From DASZYF01 sp035545535 (GTDB taxonomy: Bacteria > Actinomycetota > Actinomycetes > Mycobacteriales > CAJCIY01), in NCBI GenBank assembly GCA_035545535.1, contig DASZYF010000195.1, positions 1 to 52,458 on the forward strand: DNA of 52,458 bases, given 5' to 3'. The notes below the pieces were generated by a model. It was not told where the DNA came from, did not search any database, and saw only the letters and a list, made by a program, of their open reading frames with translations. Each line of letters begins with the position of its first letter. Positions within the stretch are counted from its first letter, which is position 1. The position numbers and the translations under genes are program-made. Of this stretch, positions 8,557-16,823 are shown in pieces.

Positions 8557-9795
8557 ATGACGACGCGGCTGCGGGACGATCGTCCCGTGCCCGGTCTCGT
8601 CACGCTCGCAGATGTCCAGGCCGCCCGGGACCTGCTCGCGGGCATCGCGCGGGACACGCCGCTCGAAGGATCGCGGGCTCTGGCGGCCGAGGCGGGCGGC
8701 CCGGTGTGGCTCAAGTGCGAGAACCTGCAGCGCACCGGATCGTTCAAGATCCGCGGTGCGTACGTGCGCATCGCCCGCCTGACGGACGCGGAGCGCGCCC
8801 GCGGCGTCGTCGCCGCCAGCGCCGGCAACCACGCGCAGGGCGTCGCCCTCGCAGCATCGCTGCTGGGTGCGCGGGCAACCGTGTTCATGCCGGAAGGCGC
8901 GGCGCTCCCCAAGGTCACCGCGACGCAGGCCTACGGCGCCGACGTGCGCCTCGTCGGCGCCACGATCGAGCAGTCGCTCGCGGCGGCGACGGTGTTCGCG
9001 GCCGAGACCGGCGCCGCGTTCATCCACCCCTTCGACCATCCGGACGTCATCGCCGGCCAGGGGACGGTGGGCCTCGAGATCGCCGAGCACCTGCCCGACG
9101 TGCGCTCCGTCGTGGTGAGCGCCGGAGGCGGTGGGCTCGCGAGCGGAGTGGCGGTCGCGGTGAAGGCGCTGGTCCCGGAGGCGCGGGTCGTCGCCGCGCA
9201 GGCCGCCGGAGCGGCGACCTGGCCCCTCAGCCTCGCCGCCGGGCGGCCGACGCCGCTCACCGCGATGTCCACCATGGCCGACGGCATCGCGGTCGGTGCG
9301 CCGGGTGACGTCACGTTCGCGCACATGCAGGCGCTCGTCGACGACGTCGTCGTGGTCAGTGAGGAGTCGCTCGCCCGCGCGGTGGTGCACTGCCTCGAAC
9401 GCGCGAAGCTCGTCGTCGAGCCGGCGGGCGCGGCGGGCGTCGCGGCCCTCATGGACGGCCTCGAGGTCGTGCCGCCGGTGGCCATCGTGCTGTCCGGCGG
9501 CAACGTCGACCCGCTGCTCATCGACAAGCTCATCCGGCGGGGTCTCGTCGCGGCCGGCCGCTACCTGTCGCTGCGCGTCGCGGTGCCCGACGTGCCGGGC
9601 TCGTTGGCGCGCGTGCTCGAGGTGCTGGCGAAGACCGGAGCGAACGTCCTCGACGTCGAGCACCTGCGCACGCAGGCCGACCTCGCGCTCGACCACGTCG
9701 AGGTCGCGCTGCGCCTGGAGACCCGCGGTCCCACGCACTGCGACGCGGTGGTGGCTGCGCTCAGCGGAGCGGGCTGGGAGCCCCGGAGCGGCTGA
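8557..9795 (+). CDS. ilvA: Threonine ammonia-lyase (threonine dehydratase)
   Basis: 412 aa from ATG 8557 (MTTRLRDD). Converts L-threonine to 2-oxobutanoate and ammonia with pyridoxal phosphate. The PLP lysine lies in GSFKIRGAY, the substrate loop is SAGNHAQG, and the phosphate-binding glycine loop is SAGGGGLASG. A C-terminal ACT-like domain (about residues 335-400, SLRVAVPDVPGSLARVL) gives the ~410-residue architecture of catabolic/short biosynthetic enzymes with one ACT domain. An alternative start is the GTG at 8587. It is convergent with greA. Confidence 0.92.
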   Translation: MTTRLRDDRPVPGLVTLADVQAARDLLAGIARDTPLEGSRALAAEAGGPVWLKCENLQRTGSFKIRGAYVRIARLTDAERARGVVAASAGNHAQGVALAASLLGARATVFMPEGAALPKVTATQAYGADVRLVGATIEQSLAAATVFAAETGAAFIHPFDHPDVIAGQGTVGLEIAEHLPDVRSVVVSAGGGGLASGVAVAVKALVPEARVVAAQAAGAATWPLSLAAGRPTPLTAMSTMADGIAVGAPGDVTFAHMQALVDDVVVVSEESLARAVVHCLERAKLVVEPAGAAGVAALMDGLEVVPPVAIVLSGGNVDPLLIDKLIRRGLVAAGRYLSLRVAVPDVPGSLARVLEVLAKTGANVLDVEHLRTQADLALDHVEVALRLETRGPTHCDAVVAALSGAGWEPRSG

Positions 9796-9808
9796 GCCGG
9801 CTCAGCCG
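9789..9808. terminator. Perfect 20-bp palindrome over both convergent stop codons
   Basis: The two 10-base halves (CGGCTGAGCC and its complement) are exactly inverted. The palindrome contains the TGA of ilvA and, on the other strand, the TGA of greA. It would form a strong hairpin at the end of both transcripts. There is no U-tract, so an intrinsic terminator is not certain. Confidence 0.5.
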
Positions 9809-10296
9809 TGGAACGGCTCCACGGCGACGATCGTCACCTTGATGCCGGAGCCGTTGGGCGCCTTGTACTCGACCGTGTCCCCGGCACCGTGGCCGGTGAC
9901 GGCCTCGCCGATGGGGGACTGCGGGCTGAACACGTCGAGGTCGCCGCCGGCGGCCTCGCGCGAGGCCAGCAGGAACGTCGTGTCCTCGTCGTCACCGTCG
10001 AAGCGCACGGTGAGGACCGTCCCGGGCCCCGCCTTCCCGTCGAAGTCCGGGGCCTCGCCGACGACCGCGTCCCGCAGCAGGACGGTGAGCTCGCGGATGC
10101 GGGCCTCGAGCTTGCCCTGCTCCTCCTTCGCCGCGTGGTAGCCGCCGTTCTCGCGCAGGTCACCCTCTTCGCGGGCGGCCTCGATGCGCGCCACGACCTC
10201 GGGACGCTTGTTCGTCTCGAGGTCGGCGAGCTCCGCCTGCAGCCGGTCGAACGCTTCCTGGGTGAGGAAGGTCGCGGTCGGGCTGCTCTGGGTCAT
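9802..10296 (-). CDS. greA: Transcription elongation factor GreA
   Basis: 164 aa from the ATG at 10296, preceded by AGGAG. GreA inserts into the secondary channel of backtracked RNA polymerase and stimulates transcript cleavage. The N-terminal coiled coil carries the acidic tip GDLRENGGYHAAKEEQ, with the conserved Asp and Glu. The C-terminal FKBP-like domain ends SPQSPIGEAVTGHGAGDTVEYKAPNG. Length is typical. Its position beside DUF4307 and mca is the usual actinobacterial order. Confidence 0.95.
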   Translation of the reverse strand: MTQSSPTATFLTQEAFDRLQAELADLETNKRPEVVARIEAAREEGDLRENGGYHAAKEEQGKLEARIRELTVLLRDAVVGEAPDFDGKAGPGTVLTVRFDGDDEDTTFLLASREAAGGDLDVFSPQSPIGEAVTGHGAGDTVEYKAPNGSGIKVTIVAVEPFHG

Positions 10297-10476
10297 GGGG
10301 GGATCTCCTGACGTGCGTGAACGGTCTCGCCGGGCCACGCGAGCGGGGTGGGCGGCCACCAGGCGGTGAAACGTCCACGTTAGCGCGGCATCAAGGGCTG
10401 TCGGGAGTGTTCCCCACGGGCTTGAGCGTCCACACGGACGGGTGTGCGGCGCCCCTCCGCGGGGCCGACCCGGCTC

Positions 10477-10815
10477 TCACGAGCGCACGCAGTCGGTGAT
10501 CTCGACCGCCACAGCGGTCCCCTGGAAGGGGATCTGCACGGTCTGCACCACCTGGTGCCGGCCCGCCGGCACCGGGATGGCCGAGGCGACGCCGATGGGG
10601 TCGTGCACGCGGTCCTGCACCTCGATGCGGCAGAGGTAGGTGCGCTTCGCGGGCTTGTCGACCTCGAACGTGACCGAGGCGGGGGACGTGGTGATCTGAT
10701 ACGTCCGGATCCCCACGGACACGCTGTTGCGCTGCCGGTAGCTGATGAAGATCGCCAGCGCGGCCGTGAGCACCGACACCCCGACGATCGCGAGCAGCGT
10801 CGCGCGCCGGGACAT
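10477..10815 (-). CDS. DUF4307 membrane-anchored protein
   Basis: 112 aa from the ATG at 10815. One N-terminal transmembrane helix (LLAIVGVSVLTAALAIFIS) is followed by an extracytoplasmic beta-rich domain with YLCRIEV and the C-terminal ITDCVRS, whose two cysteines could pair. DUF4307 genes sit beside mca in Actinomycetota; function is unknown. An alternative TTG start at 10848, with GAGG just upstream, would add 11 residues and may be the real one. Divergent from mca. Confidence 0.85.
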   Translation of the reverse strand: MSRRATLLAIVGVSVLTAALAIFISYRQRNSVSVGIRTYQITTSPASVTFEVDKPAKRTYLCRIEVQDRVHDPIGVASAIPVPAGRHQVVQTVQIPFQGTAVAVEITDCVRS

Positions 10816-10912
10816 GCCCGCGCCCGGCGGCGACGGTCGGGATGCCAAGGGGCCTCTTCGGTGTTGCCTGGAAGGATGGTGTCGCCGCAAGTGTCCCGTG
10901 CGAGGAATCCCC

Positions 10913-11890
10913 GTGCCTGATGTGAACGTGCCTGATGTGAACGCGCCCGATGGGAACGTGCCTGACGAGGCGCTTCCCGCTCTCGACGGCCCCCTGCGCC
11001 TCATGGCGGTGCACGCCCACCCTGATGACGAGTCGAGCAAGGGCGCGGCGTCGATGGTGAAGTACCTGCGCGAGGGCGTGGAGGTCCTCGTCGTCACCTG
11101 CACCGGGGGCGAGCGGGGCTCCATCCTCAACCCGCAGCTCAAGGACCGGGAGGCCGAGCTCATGGCCGACCTCCCTGAGGTCCGCCGCCGGGAGATGGCC
11201 GAGGCGGCCCGGATCCTCGGCATCCAGCAGGTGTGGCTCGGCTTCCCCGACTCGGGCTTCCCCGAAGCCGACGAGGAGGGCAACACCCCGCCGCTGCCCG
11301 AGGGCTGCTTCGGCGCGCTCGACACCGAGACCGCCAGTGCCCCGCTGGTGAAGCTCGTGCGCGAGTTCCGCCCCCACGTCATCACCACCTACGACGAGCG
11401 GGGCGGGTACCCGCACCCCGACCACGTCATGACGCACGTGGTGTCCATGGAGGCGTTCGACGCGGCCGGCGACCCCGAGCGGTACCCGGGCACCGGCGAT
11501 CCGTGGCAGCCGCTCAAGCTCTACTACCACCTGACGTTCCACAAGGCCCGGCTCGTCGCGCTCAACGATGCGTGCCTCGCCGCCGGCGTCGAGTCGCCCT
11601 ACAAGGAGTGGCTCGAGACCTGGGAGGACAAGCCGGAGGACGCCGACCGGCTCACCACGCGGGTGGAGTGCGCGGAGTTCTTCCCGGTGCGTGATGACGC
11701 GCTGCGCGCGCACGCCACGCAGGTCGACCCCGACGGCCGCTGGTTCCACCTGCCGATGGAGCTGCAGCAGAAGGCCTGGCCGACGGAGGACTACCAGCTC
11801 GCGCGGTCGCTGGTGGACACGAGCCTTCCTGAGGACGACCTCTTCTCCGGCGTGCGCGAAGGCGCCGCAGCAGGCACCCTGGGTCGGTGA
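10913..11890 (+). CDS. mca: Mycothiol S-conjugate amidase
   Basis: 325 aa. Cleaves mycothiol S-conjugates to a mercapturic acid and glucosaminyl-inositol, a thiol-dependent detoxification step. The zinc site of the LmbE/PIG-L family is seen as HAHPDDES near residue 35 and HPDH after DERGGYP near residue 165. Start is GTG 10913 with GAGGA 6-7 bases before it. The first 20 residues are repetitive (PDVN, PDVN, PDGN) owing to tandem copies of a 15-base unit, giving several in-frame GTG codons; the exact start is thus uncertain. Marks the host as a mycothiol producer. Confidence 0.94.
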   Translation: MPDVNVPDVNAPDGNVPDEALPALDGPLRLMAVHAHPDDESSKGAASMVKYLREGVEVLVVTCTGGERGSILNPQLKDREAELMADLPEVRRREMAEAARILGIQQVWLGFPDSGFPEADEEGNTPPLPEGCFGALDTETASAPLVKLVREFRPHVITTYDERGGYPHPDHVMTHVVSMEAFDAAGDPERYPGTGDPWQPLKLYYHLTFHKARLVALNDACLAAGVESPYKEWLETWEDKPEDADRLTTRVECAEFFPVRDDALRAHATQVDPDGRWFHLPMELQQKAWPTEDYQLARSLVDTSLPEDDLFSGVREGAAAGTLGR

Positions 11891-12084
11891 CGCACCCGGC
11901 ACTGCTGCAGCTCGCCGACGACGGCCACGCCGCGGGCGGGTGGGGCTTCCTCATCGTGCTGGGGCTGATCATCGCGTCGGTGCTGCTCTTCATCGCGATG
12001 CGCAGCTCGCTGTCGAAGGTCCCGGAGACGTTCGACCACCAGCCGGGCGACGAGGACCGCCCGCCGCCCGCTGCCCAGCCGTAG
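11887..12084 (+). CDS. Small single-pass membrane protein downstream of mca
   Basis: 65 aa, GTG start overlapping the mca stop (GTGA). One transmembrane helix (GFLIVLGLIIASVLLFIAM, residues 20-38) is followed by a polar tail rich in Asp, Glu and Pro. Translational coupling to mca indicates co-expression. A similar small protein is commonly found after mca in actinobacteria; I know no function. Confidence 0.75.
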   Translation: MTHPALLQLADDGHAAGGWGFLIVLGLIIASVLLFIAMRSSLSKVPETFDHQPGDEDRPPPAAQP

Positions 12085-12116
12085 CCCTGGTCTCCGTCGG
12101 CGTCTCCGTCGGCATC

Positions 12117-12581
12117 TCAGTCGGTGTCGCCGCGGCGCAGGCGCTTGGTCTGCCCGCGGCGCTTCTTGGCGGCGATGCGCCGGTCGACGGCCGCCTTCGA
12201 CGGCCGGGTCTGCTTGCGCGCGCGGGGCGGGGGCGCGATCCCGGCGCGCAGCCGCTCGGCCAACCGCTCCATCGCGGCTTCGCGGTTCTGCAGCTGCGAC
12301 CGGTGCTCCTGCGCGGTGACGGTGACGACCGCGGGCAGCCGCTCGAGCGCGCGGGTGCGCCACGTCGGGTGCTCGGCCAGCGAGCGGGACGCGGCGACGT
12401 CGAAGCTCAGCTCGACCCGCGAGTCGGTGGTGTTCACGCCCTGACCGCCCGGCCCCTGCGAGCGGCTGAACCGCCAGGTGAGCTCGGCGTCGGGGATGTC
12501 CCATCCCGGGCGCACGGCGAGCACTGGTGCAGCGTGCCCCCGGCCGGGGTGGGCGCGCGGTCCGGCGCGCCGCCGGGTCAT
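12117..12581 (-). CDS. arfB: Peptidyl-tRNA hydrolase ArfB (ribosome rescue)
   Basis: 154 aa from the ATG at 12581. The release-factor GGQ motif lies in FSRSQGPGGQGVNTTDSRVEL (about residues 33-53). The C-terminal tail is highly basic (KKRRGQTKRLRRGD) and is expected to occupy the empty mRNA channel of stalled ribosomes. The N terminus before WDIPDAELTWRF is longer and Pro/Arg-rich, so a downstream start is possible. Stand-alone ICT1/YaeJ-type length. Divergent from the YibE/F gene. Confidence 0.9.
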   Translation of the reverse strand: MTRRRAGPRAHPGRGHAAPVLAVRPGWDIPDAELTWRFSRSQGPGGQGVNTTDSRVELSFDVAASRSLAEHPTWRTRALERLPAVVTVTAQEHRSQLQNREAAMERLAERLRAGIAPPPRARKQTRPSKAAVDRRIAAKKRRGQTKRLRRGDTD

Positions 12582-12662
12582 CGGTGCCCGTGACGCGAGC
12601 GCGGGCCGAGCGTGCGGCGCGCCTGCATCTGCGGCGCGCCGGCCGGCCGCACGATCGTGGAC

Positions 12663-13925
12663 ATGAGCCATGCGCACGGCGCGACCGACGCGGTTGCGGT
12701 GGGGCACCGGGCAGTGCTCGTGCTGCGCGCATCGCTCGCGCTCGCGTTCGTGGCCGTCGCCGTCGGCGTCGTGGTCCTGTGGCCGGCCCACCGTCACTTC
12801 GCCGTCCCGAGCGCGCTCAGCAGCGCCGGTGGGCCGGTCACCACGCAGGCGGGCCGGGTCGTCGCGGTCGACTCCGCTCCGTGTGGCGGGCCGGGCGACA
12901 CCTCGGGTGAGGCCGTCCCCCTCGATGAGGCCGAGCAGGTCCCCGCCGCCGGGTCCTACCAGTGCACCCGCGCGGTCCTCGCCATCCGCTCAGGACCGGA
13001 CCGCGGCCGCGCCACCGTGCTCGAGCTCAGCCCGGGACCCGGAGTGCCCGCGCTGAAGGTCGGCGACCAGGTCCGGCTCGCCCGCGCCCTCGACGCAACC
13101 GGGGCCGCGCTCTACTCCTTCTACGACTTCTCCCGCGGGCTGCCCCTGATCGTGCTCGCCGCGGTGTTCGCGCTGGTGGTCGTCGGTGTCGCCCGCTGGC
13201 GCGGGCTCGGCGCGCTGCTCGGGCTGCTCATCACCTTCGTCGTGCTGGTCGAGCTCGTCCTGCCCGCCCTGCTCTCCGGAGAGGACGCCGTCGCGGTCGC
13301 CGTCGTCGGGTCCGCCGTGATCCTCTTCCCGGTCCTCTACCTGGCGCACGGCATCAGCCTCAAGACCTCCACGGCGTTGCTCGGCACGCTGCTCGCGCTC
13401 TCCGTCACCGCGGTCGTGGGCACCATCGCCACGCACGCAACCCACCTCAGCGGGCTGCAGGAGGAGCAGAACACCACAGTCCAGGTCTATGCCGGCAAGG
13501 TCAGCGTGACCGGGCTGATCCTGGCCGGCTTCATCATCGGCAGCCTCGGCGTGCTGAACGACATCACCGTCACGCAGGCCTCCGCCACCTTCGAGCTGGC
13601 CGCGGCCAACCCGGCCACCGGCCGACGCAACCTCTACACGAAGAGCCTGCGCATCGGCCGCGACCACATCGCGTCCGCGGTGTACACCCTCGTGCTCGCC
13701 TACGCCGGCAGCGCCCTGCCCGTGCTGCTCCTGTTCACGATCTCGGGCAGCCCGCTGCGTGACACCCTCACCAACGACGAGGTCGCCACCGAGCTGTTGC
13801 GCGGCATCGTCGGGACCATCGGCCTCGTGCTCGCCGTCCCGTTGACGACCGCGATCGCGGCCGCACTGGCCACGCGCGAGAAGATGGCAGTGGCGGACAG
13901 GGGCAGGAGAACAGCGCACACATGA
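12663..13925 (+). CDS. YibE/F family multi-pass membrane protein
   Basis: 420 aa from ATG 12663 (an in-frame GTG lies 6 bases earlier). One N-terminal helix, an extracytoplasmic domain of ~120 residues (PCGGPGDTSG, YQCTRAVL), then about seven transmembrane helices from residue 155 (LPLIVLAAVFALVVVGVARW onward). The family signature GVLNDITVTQAS is present near residue 300. Function is unknown in general. Its stop overlaps the ATG of the cut DUF255 gene (ATGA), so in the uninserted chromosome these were translationally coupled. Confidence 0.88.
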   Translation: MSHAHGATDAVAVGHRAVLVLRASLALAFVAVAVGVVVLWPAHRHFAVPSALSSAGGPVTTQAGRVVAVDSAPCGGPGDTSGEAVPLDEAEQVPAAGSYQCTRAVLAIRSGPDRGRATVLELSPGPGVPALKVGDQVRLARALDATGAALYSFYDFSRGLPLIVLAAVFALVVVGVARWRGLGALLGLLITFVVLVELVLPALLSGEDAVAVAVVGSAVILFPVLYLAHGISLKTSTALLGTLLALSVTAVVGTIATHATHLSGLQEEQNTTVQVYAGKVSVTGLILAGFIIGSLGVLNDITVTQASATFELAAANPATGRRNLYTKSLRIGRDHIASAVYTLVLAYAGSALPVLLLFTISGSPLRDTLTNDEVATELLRGIVGTIGLVLAVPLTTAIAAALATREKMAVADRGRRTAHT

Positions 13926-14101
13926 ACCGACTGGCGGGATCGCTCAGCCCATATCTCCTGCAGCACAAGGACAATCCCGTCGACTGGTGGCCTTGGGGTG
14001 ACGAGGCGTTCGCCGAGGCGAAGCGTCGGGACGTCCCCGTGCTGCTCTCGGTCGGCTATGCGGCGTGCCACTGGTGCCAGGTGGCGCAAAACGCTGCGTG
14101 A
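13922..14101 (+). pseudogene. 5' remnant of DUF255 thioredoxin-domain gene, cut by the element
   Basis: 59 codons, ATG overlapping the YibE/F stop. The first 52 residues (MNRLAGSLSPYLLQHKDNPV to CHWC) match the start of the full-length protein at 50442-52364 with five substitutions. After the CHWC motif the frame enters element DNA and ends QVAQNAA-stop. This is the native start of the gene; the rest now lies 36.5 kb away. GC-rich third positions (GCG, GTC, GGC) are native in style. The remnant should still be transcribed with the YibE/F gene and yield a short CxxC peptide, unlikely to fold. Confidence 0.9.
14066..14079 (+). repeat. attL core (14 bp), encodes Cys-His-Trp-Cys
   Basis: TGCCACTGGTGCCA, identical to 50586-50599. 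To its left the sequence is native chromosome; to its right it diverges at once from the DUF255 reading frame. It covers the codons of the thioredoxin-like CxxC motif. Confidence 0.85.
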
Positions 14102-14186
14102 ATCGCGTTTTCGCAGGTCAGAGGCCACGCGCCGCCTCGGCGAGTGCCGAATCGTGCCGGATGTTCTGCGCTCGTCCGGCGCCTCG

Positions 14187-14207
14187 TCTGTCTGTCTCGT
14201 CTGTCTA
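14187..14207 (+). repeat. Left copy of 21-bp end repeat (candidate integrase arm site)
   Basis: Built from TCTGTC units and ending TCTCGTCTGTCTA. It matches 50363-50383 at 20 of 21 positions, in the same orientation. It lies 107 bases inside the left core. Such paired sites near both ends are typical arm-type binding sites of tyrosine integrases. Confidence 0.55.
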
Positions 14208-14231
14208 CGCAAGGACGCCGAGCGGGTAAAG

Positions 14232-14816
14232 CTAGCTGGACAAGCCCACCTTCGCCGGCACCAGTCCCGATGCAATGATGCCTACGAGTCTCCGCACGGC
14301 TGCTGCGGATGGAAGCGTCGCGGCGGCGCCGAGCGCGTGCACGCAGTAGGTGGCGAGCTCGGTCGGTTCGACGTCGTCTCGCACCGTCTTCGCGTGGGCG
14401 GCTTCGGCGATGAGGCCGCGCAGGAGCTCGGTGAGCTGGTCATGGGCGTGGCCGAGGTGCGTGCCGCGGTGGAGGACGGCGGCAAGGTCGGGGTCATGGT
14501 GTTCGTGTCGGATGAGCGCATAGGCCTCGAGGACGGCGCGGAGCCGGTTCAGCGGCGGTCCGGACCGGTCGCAGATCTGTGCGAGATGGGCGAGGTGGGC
14601 GGCGATCTGGCGGTGGTGCCAGGCGAGCAGGATCGTCGCGACGTCGGGGAAGTACTTGTAAAGCGTTGCCCGCCCGATGCCGCTCCGTTCGGCGATCTGC
14701 GACATCGTGACGCTGAGCAGGCCTTGCTCGGTGGCCAGGGCCGCAGTGGCATCGAGGATCGCCGTGTGGACGTCCTCGCGGTGCGCCGCGATCGTGTCGT
14801 TCCACAGCCGAGGCAC
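14232..14816 (-). CDS. TetR-family transcriptional regulator
   Basis: 194 aa from the GTG at 14816 (VPRLWNDTIAAHRED), chosen because TetR proteins of this type begin close to this point. An in-frame ATG at 14864 would add 16 residues but would place the direct-repeat operator candidate inside the gene. The helix-turn-helix is MSQIAERSGIGRATLYKYF. The ligand domain is alpha-helical with His-rich RHEHHDPDL. It diverges from the small-protein/ABC-transporter operon and most likely represses it and itself. Confidence 0.85.
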   Translation of the reverse strand: MPRLWNDTIAAHREDVHTAILDATAALATEQGLLSVTMSQIAERSGIGRATLYKYFPDVATILLAWHHRQIAAHLAHLAQICDRSGPPLNRLRAVLEAYALIRHEHHDPDLAAVLHRGTHLGHAHDQLTELLRGLIAEAAHAKTVRDDVEPTELATYCVHALGAAATLPSAAAVRRLVGIIASGLVPAKVGLSS

Positions 14817-14847
14817 GGCGCCGATGATACGCACTGCATGGGATACA

Positions 14848-14877
14848 ACACTCTGTCTTGACATAGACACTCTGTCT
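14848..14877. promoter_or_regulatory. Candidate TetR operator / promoter, 11-bp direct repeat
   Basis: ACACTCTGTCT occurs at 14848-14858 and 14867-14877, a 19-base period. A TTGACA (14858-14863) on the plus strand sits between them and could be the -35 element for the rightward operon. Location between divergent TetR and transporter genes suits an operator. The TCTGTCTCG part also resembles the end repeats, so integrase or Xis binding is an alternative. Confidence 0.4.
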
Positions 14878-14894
14878 CGATAACGCTGACGCGC

Positions 14895-15275
14895 ATGGAC
14901 CACGAGGCCACATCGCCCCAGCTCAGCGACAGGAACCGGGAGCAGCTCCGCCGGCGGCTTGACCACCTCGAAGGTGCAGGTGAGATGACCACCGAGGAGG
15001 TCGCGCGCCTTCGCTCGACGGAGGATCCGACGGCGTTCGACGCCGCCGTACACGCGGTGCGGACCCGGCACGCGCAGGCGAGCCTCGATGCCGCCGTGCG
15101 CGCCGGCACGCTCGGCGAGCCGGAGGCGGCCGAGCTGCTCGCCCGCGTGCGCCGCGGTGAGCACACCGCGGCGCTGCGCGCCCGCATCCGTCGCCTGGCT
15201 CCCCGGTCGCGACGTCGTGACACCGCCGTCGACCAAGCCCGCGGCGCGACCCCGGCCACCACGCGTGAACACTGA
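14895..15275 (+). CDS. Small charged hypothetical protein preceding ABC transporter
   Basis: 126 aa, ATG 14895. Soluble, Arg/Glu/Ala-rich and probably mostly helical; no transmembrane segment or metal motif. The C-terminal ~35 residues (RRLAPRSRRRDTAVDQ) look disordered and basic. It overlaps the ABC ATPase gene by 11 bases, which places it in the same operon under the divergent TetR regulator. I do not recognise the family. Confidence 0.6.
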   Translation: MDHEATSPQLSDRNREQLRRRLDHLEGAGEMTTEEVARLRSTEDPTAFDAAVHAVRTRHAQASLDAAVRAGTLGEPEAAELLARVRRGEHTAALRARIRRLAPRSRRRDTAVDQARGATPATTREH

Positions 15276-16029
15276 CGTGCCCGCGGCACGTGACGCCGTG
15301 TGCGACGGCGCCGTGAAGGTCGAGAACCTCACTAAGCGCTACGCCGCCGTCACCGCCGTCGATGATCTTTCGTTCTCGCTTCGGCCCGGGACGGTGACGG
15401 GATTCCTGGGCCCCAACGGCGCCGGCAAGACCACCACCCTGCGCATGCTGCTCGGCCTCGTCACTCCCAGCAACGGCTCCGCACTGATCGATGACCGTCC
15501 CTACGCGCGGATCGACGACCCGGCCAATCGAGTCGGGGCGGTGCTCGAGTCCAACGACTTCCACCCAGGGCGGTCCGGACGGAACCACCTGCGCGTCCTC
15601 GCGGCCGCCTCCTCGATCCCCGCACCGCGTGTGGACGAGGTCCTCGCACTGGTCGGCCTGATCGATGCCGCGCGGCGGCCCGTGAAGAGCTACTCCCTCG
15701 GGATGCGGCAGCGCTTGGGCCTCGCCGGCGCGCTGCTCGGCCAGCCGACGCTGCTCGTGCTCGACGAACCGGCCAACGGCCTGGACCCCGAAGGGGTGCG
15801 ATGGCTCCGCGACCTCCTCCACGGCTTCGCCGCCGATGGCGGGACCGTGCTGGTGTCCAGCCACCTGCTCGCCGAGGTCGCGCAGACCGTCGACCGCGTG
15901 CTCGTCATCGCCAACGGCCGGCTCGTCGCCGACGCCCCCATCGCCGAGCTCGCGCCTGCCGGTCAGACCCTTGAGGACGCCTACCTCGCACTCACCCGCG
16001 CGGCCCCAGCCGCCGAACCGGCCGCGTGA
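15265..16029 (+). CDS. ABC transporter ATP-binding protein
   Basis: 254 aa from GTG 15265. Walker A GPNGAGKTT, signature YSLGMRQRLGLAGALL, Walker B LLVLDEPANGLDPEG and switch-His SSHLL are all intact. This is the single-domain exporter ATPase type (DrrA/NatA-like), which teams with a separate membrane protein, here the next gene overlapping by ATGA. The frame is open further upstream but that part belongs to the preceding small gene. Likely exports a drug, peptide or lipid. Confidence 0.92.
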   Translation: MNTDVPAARDAVCDGAVKVENLTKRYAAVTAVDDLSFSLRPGTVTGFLGPNGAGKTTTLRMLLGLVTPSNGSALIDDRPYARIDDPANRVGAVLESNDFHPGRSGRNHLRVLAAASSIPAPRVDEVLALVGLIDAARRPVKSYSLGMRQRLGLAGALLGQPTLLVLDEPANGLDPEGVRWLRDLLHGFAADGGTVLVSSHLLAEVAQTVDRVLVIANGRLVADAPIAELAPAGQTLEDAYLALTRAAPAAEPAA

Positions 16030-16781
16030 TGGCGTCAGCCCTGCCCGCTGCGCTTCGTTCCGAGGTGCTCAAGGCACGCACGACGCCTACCGCCCTGGGA
16101 CTGGCCGCCGCCACCGTCGGGCTCAGCGTGCTCGCCGTGCTGCTGCACGCCGTGGGACTACCCGCGAGCGAGCTGAGCACACACGCCAATCAGCAGCGTG
16201 TCCTGGTCGAGGCCGGCGAGAACATCGGAGCGGTCTTCGCTGCGCTGCTCGGCGCCCTGGCGATGACGGCGGAGTTCCGCCACGGCACCATCCGGCCGAC
16301 GTTTCTCAGCACGCCGCGTCGCACGACCGTCGTCACTGCGAAGGCGCTGCTCAGCCTGGCCGGCGGAGCGATGTTCGGGCTCCTGGCGACGGCAACGTCG
16401 TCGCTGGCCGGCGCGATCGCGTTCAGCTCACGCGGGCTCGCCAGCCACCTCGACGGAACCGACTACCTCCGTGCGATCGTCGGTGGAACGGCCGCCGCGT
16501 CGCTGTGGGCGCTGATCGGGCTCGCGGTCGGCGCGATCGTACGGAACCAGGTAGGCGCGACGGCGGGCCTGTTCGTCTGGCTGCTGATCGTGGAGAACCT
16601 GCTGGTCGACGGGGCCCCGAGCGTGAGCAAGGTACTGCCCGGCTCTCTCGGACAGGCCCTGGCCGGCCAGCGCACGGGCACCCTCCACGCGGCGGTCGGT
16701 GCTTCGCTACTCCTGATCGCCTACGCCGCAGTCGCACTCGCGCTGGCCACGCGGCTGACCGTTCGCCGCGACGTCACCTAG
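16026..16781 (+). CDS. ABC-2-type transporter permease
   Basis: 251 aa, ATG overlapping the ATPase stop. About six hydrophobic segments: LGLAAATVGLSVLAVLLHAV, IGAVFAALLGALAMTAE, LLSLAGGAMFGLLATATSSL, AIVGGTAAASLWALIGLAVG, LFVWLLIVENLLV and a C-terminal one. FRHGTIRPTFLSTPRR after helix 2 is the characteristic loop of these ABC-2 permeases. Forms the exporter with the upstream ATPase under the divergent TetR regulator. Confidence 0.88.
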   Translation: MMASALPAALRSEVLKARTTPTALGLAAATVGLSVLAVLLHAVGLPASELSTHANQQRVLVEAGENIGAVFAALLGALAMTAEFRHGTIRPTFLSTPRRTTVVTAKALLSLAGGAMFGLLATATSSLAGAIAFSSRGLASHLDGTDYLRAIVGGTAAASLWALIGLAVGAIVRNQVGATAGLFVWLLIVENLLVDGAPSVSKVLPGSLGQALAGQRTGTLHAAVGASLLLIAYAAVALALATRLTVRRDVT

Positions 16782-16823
16782 ACCCACCGCCCTATTGCTC
16801 GATCCCGACGCCCAGGAGCGCCC

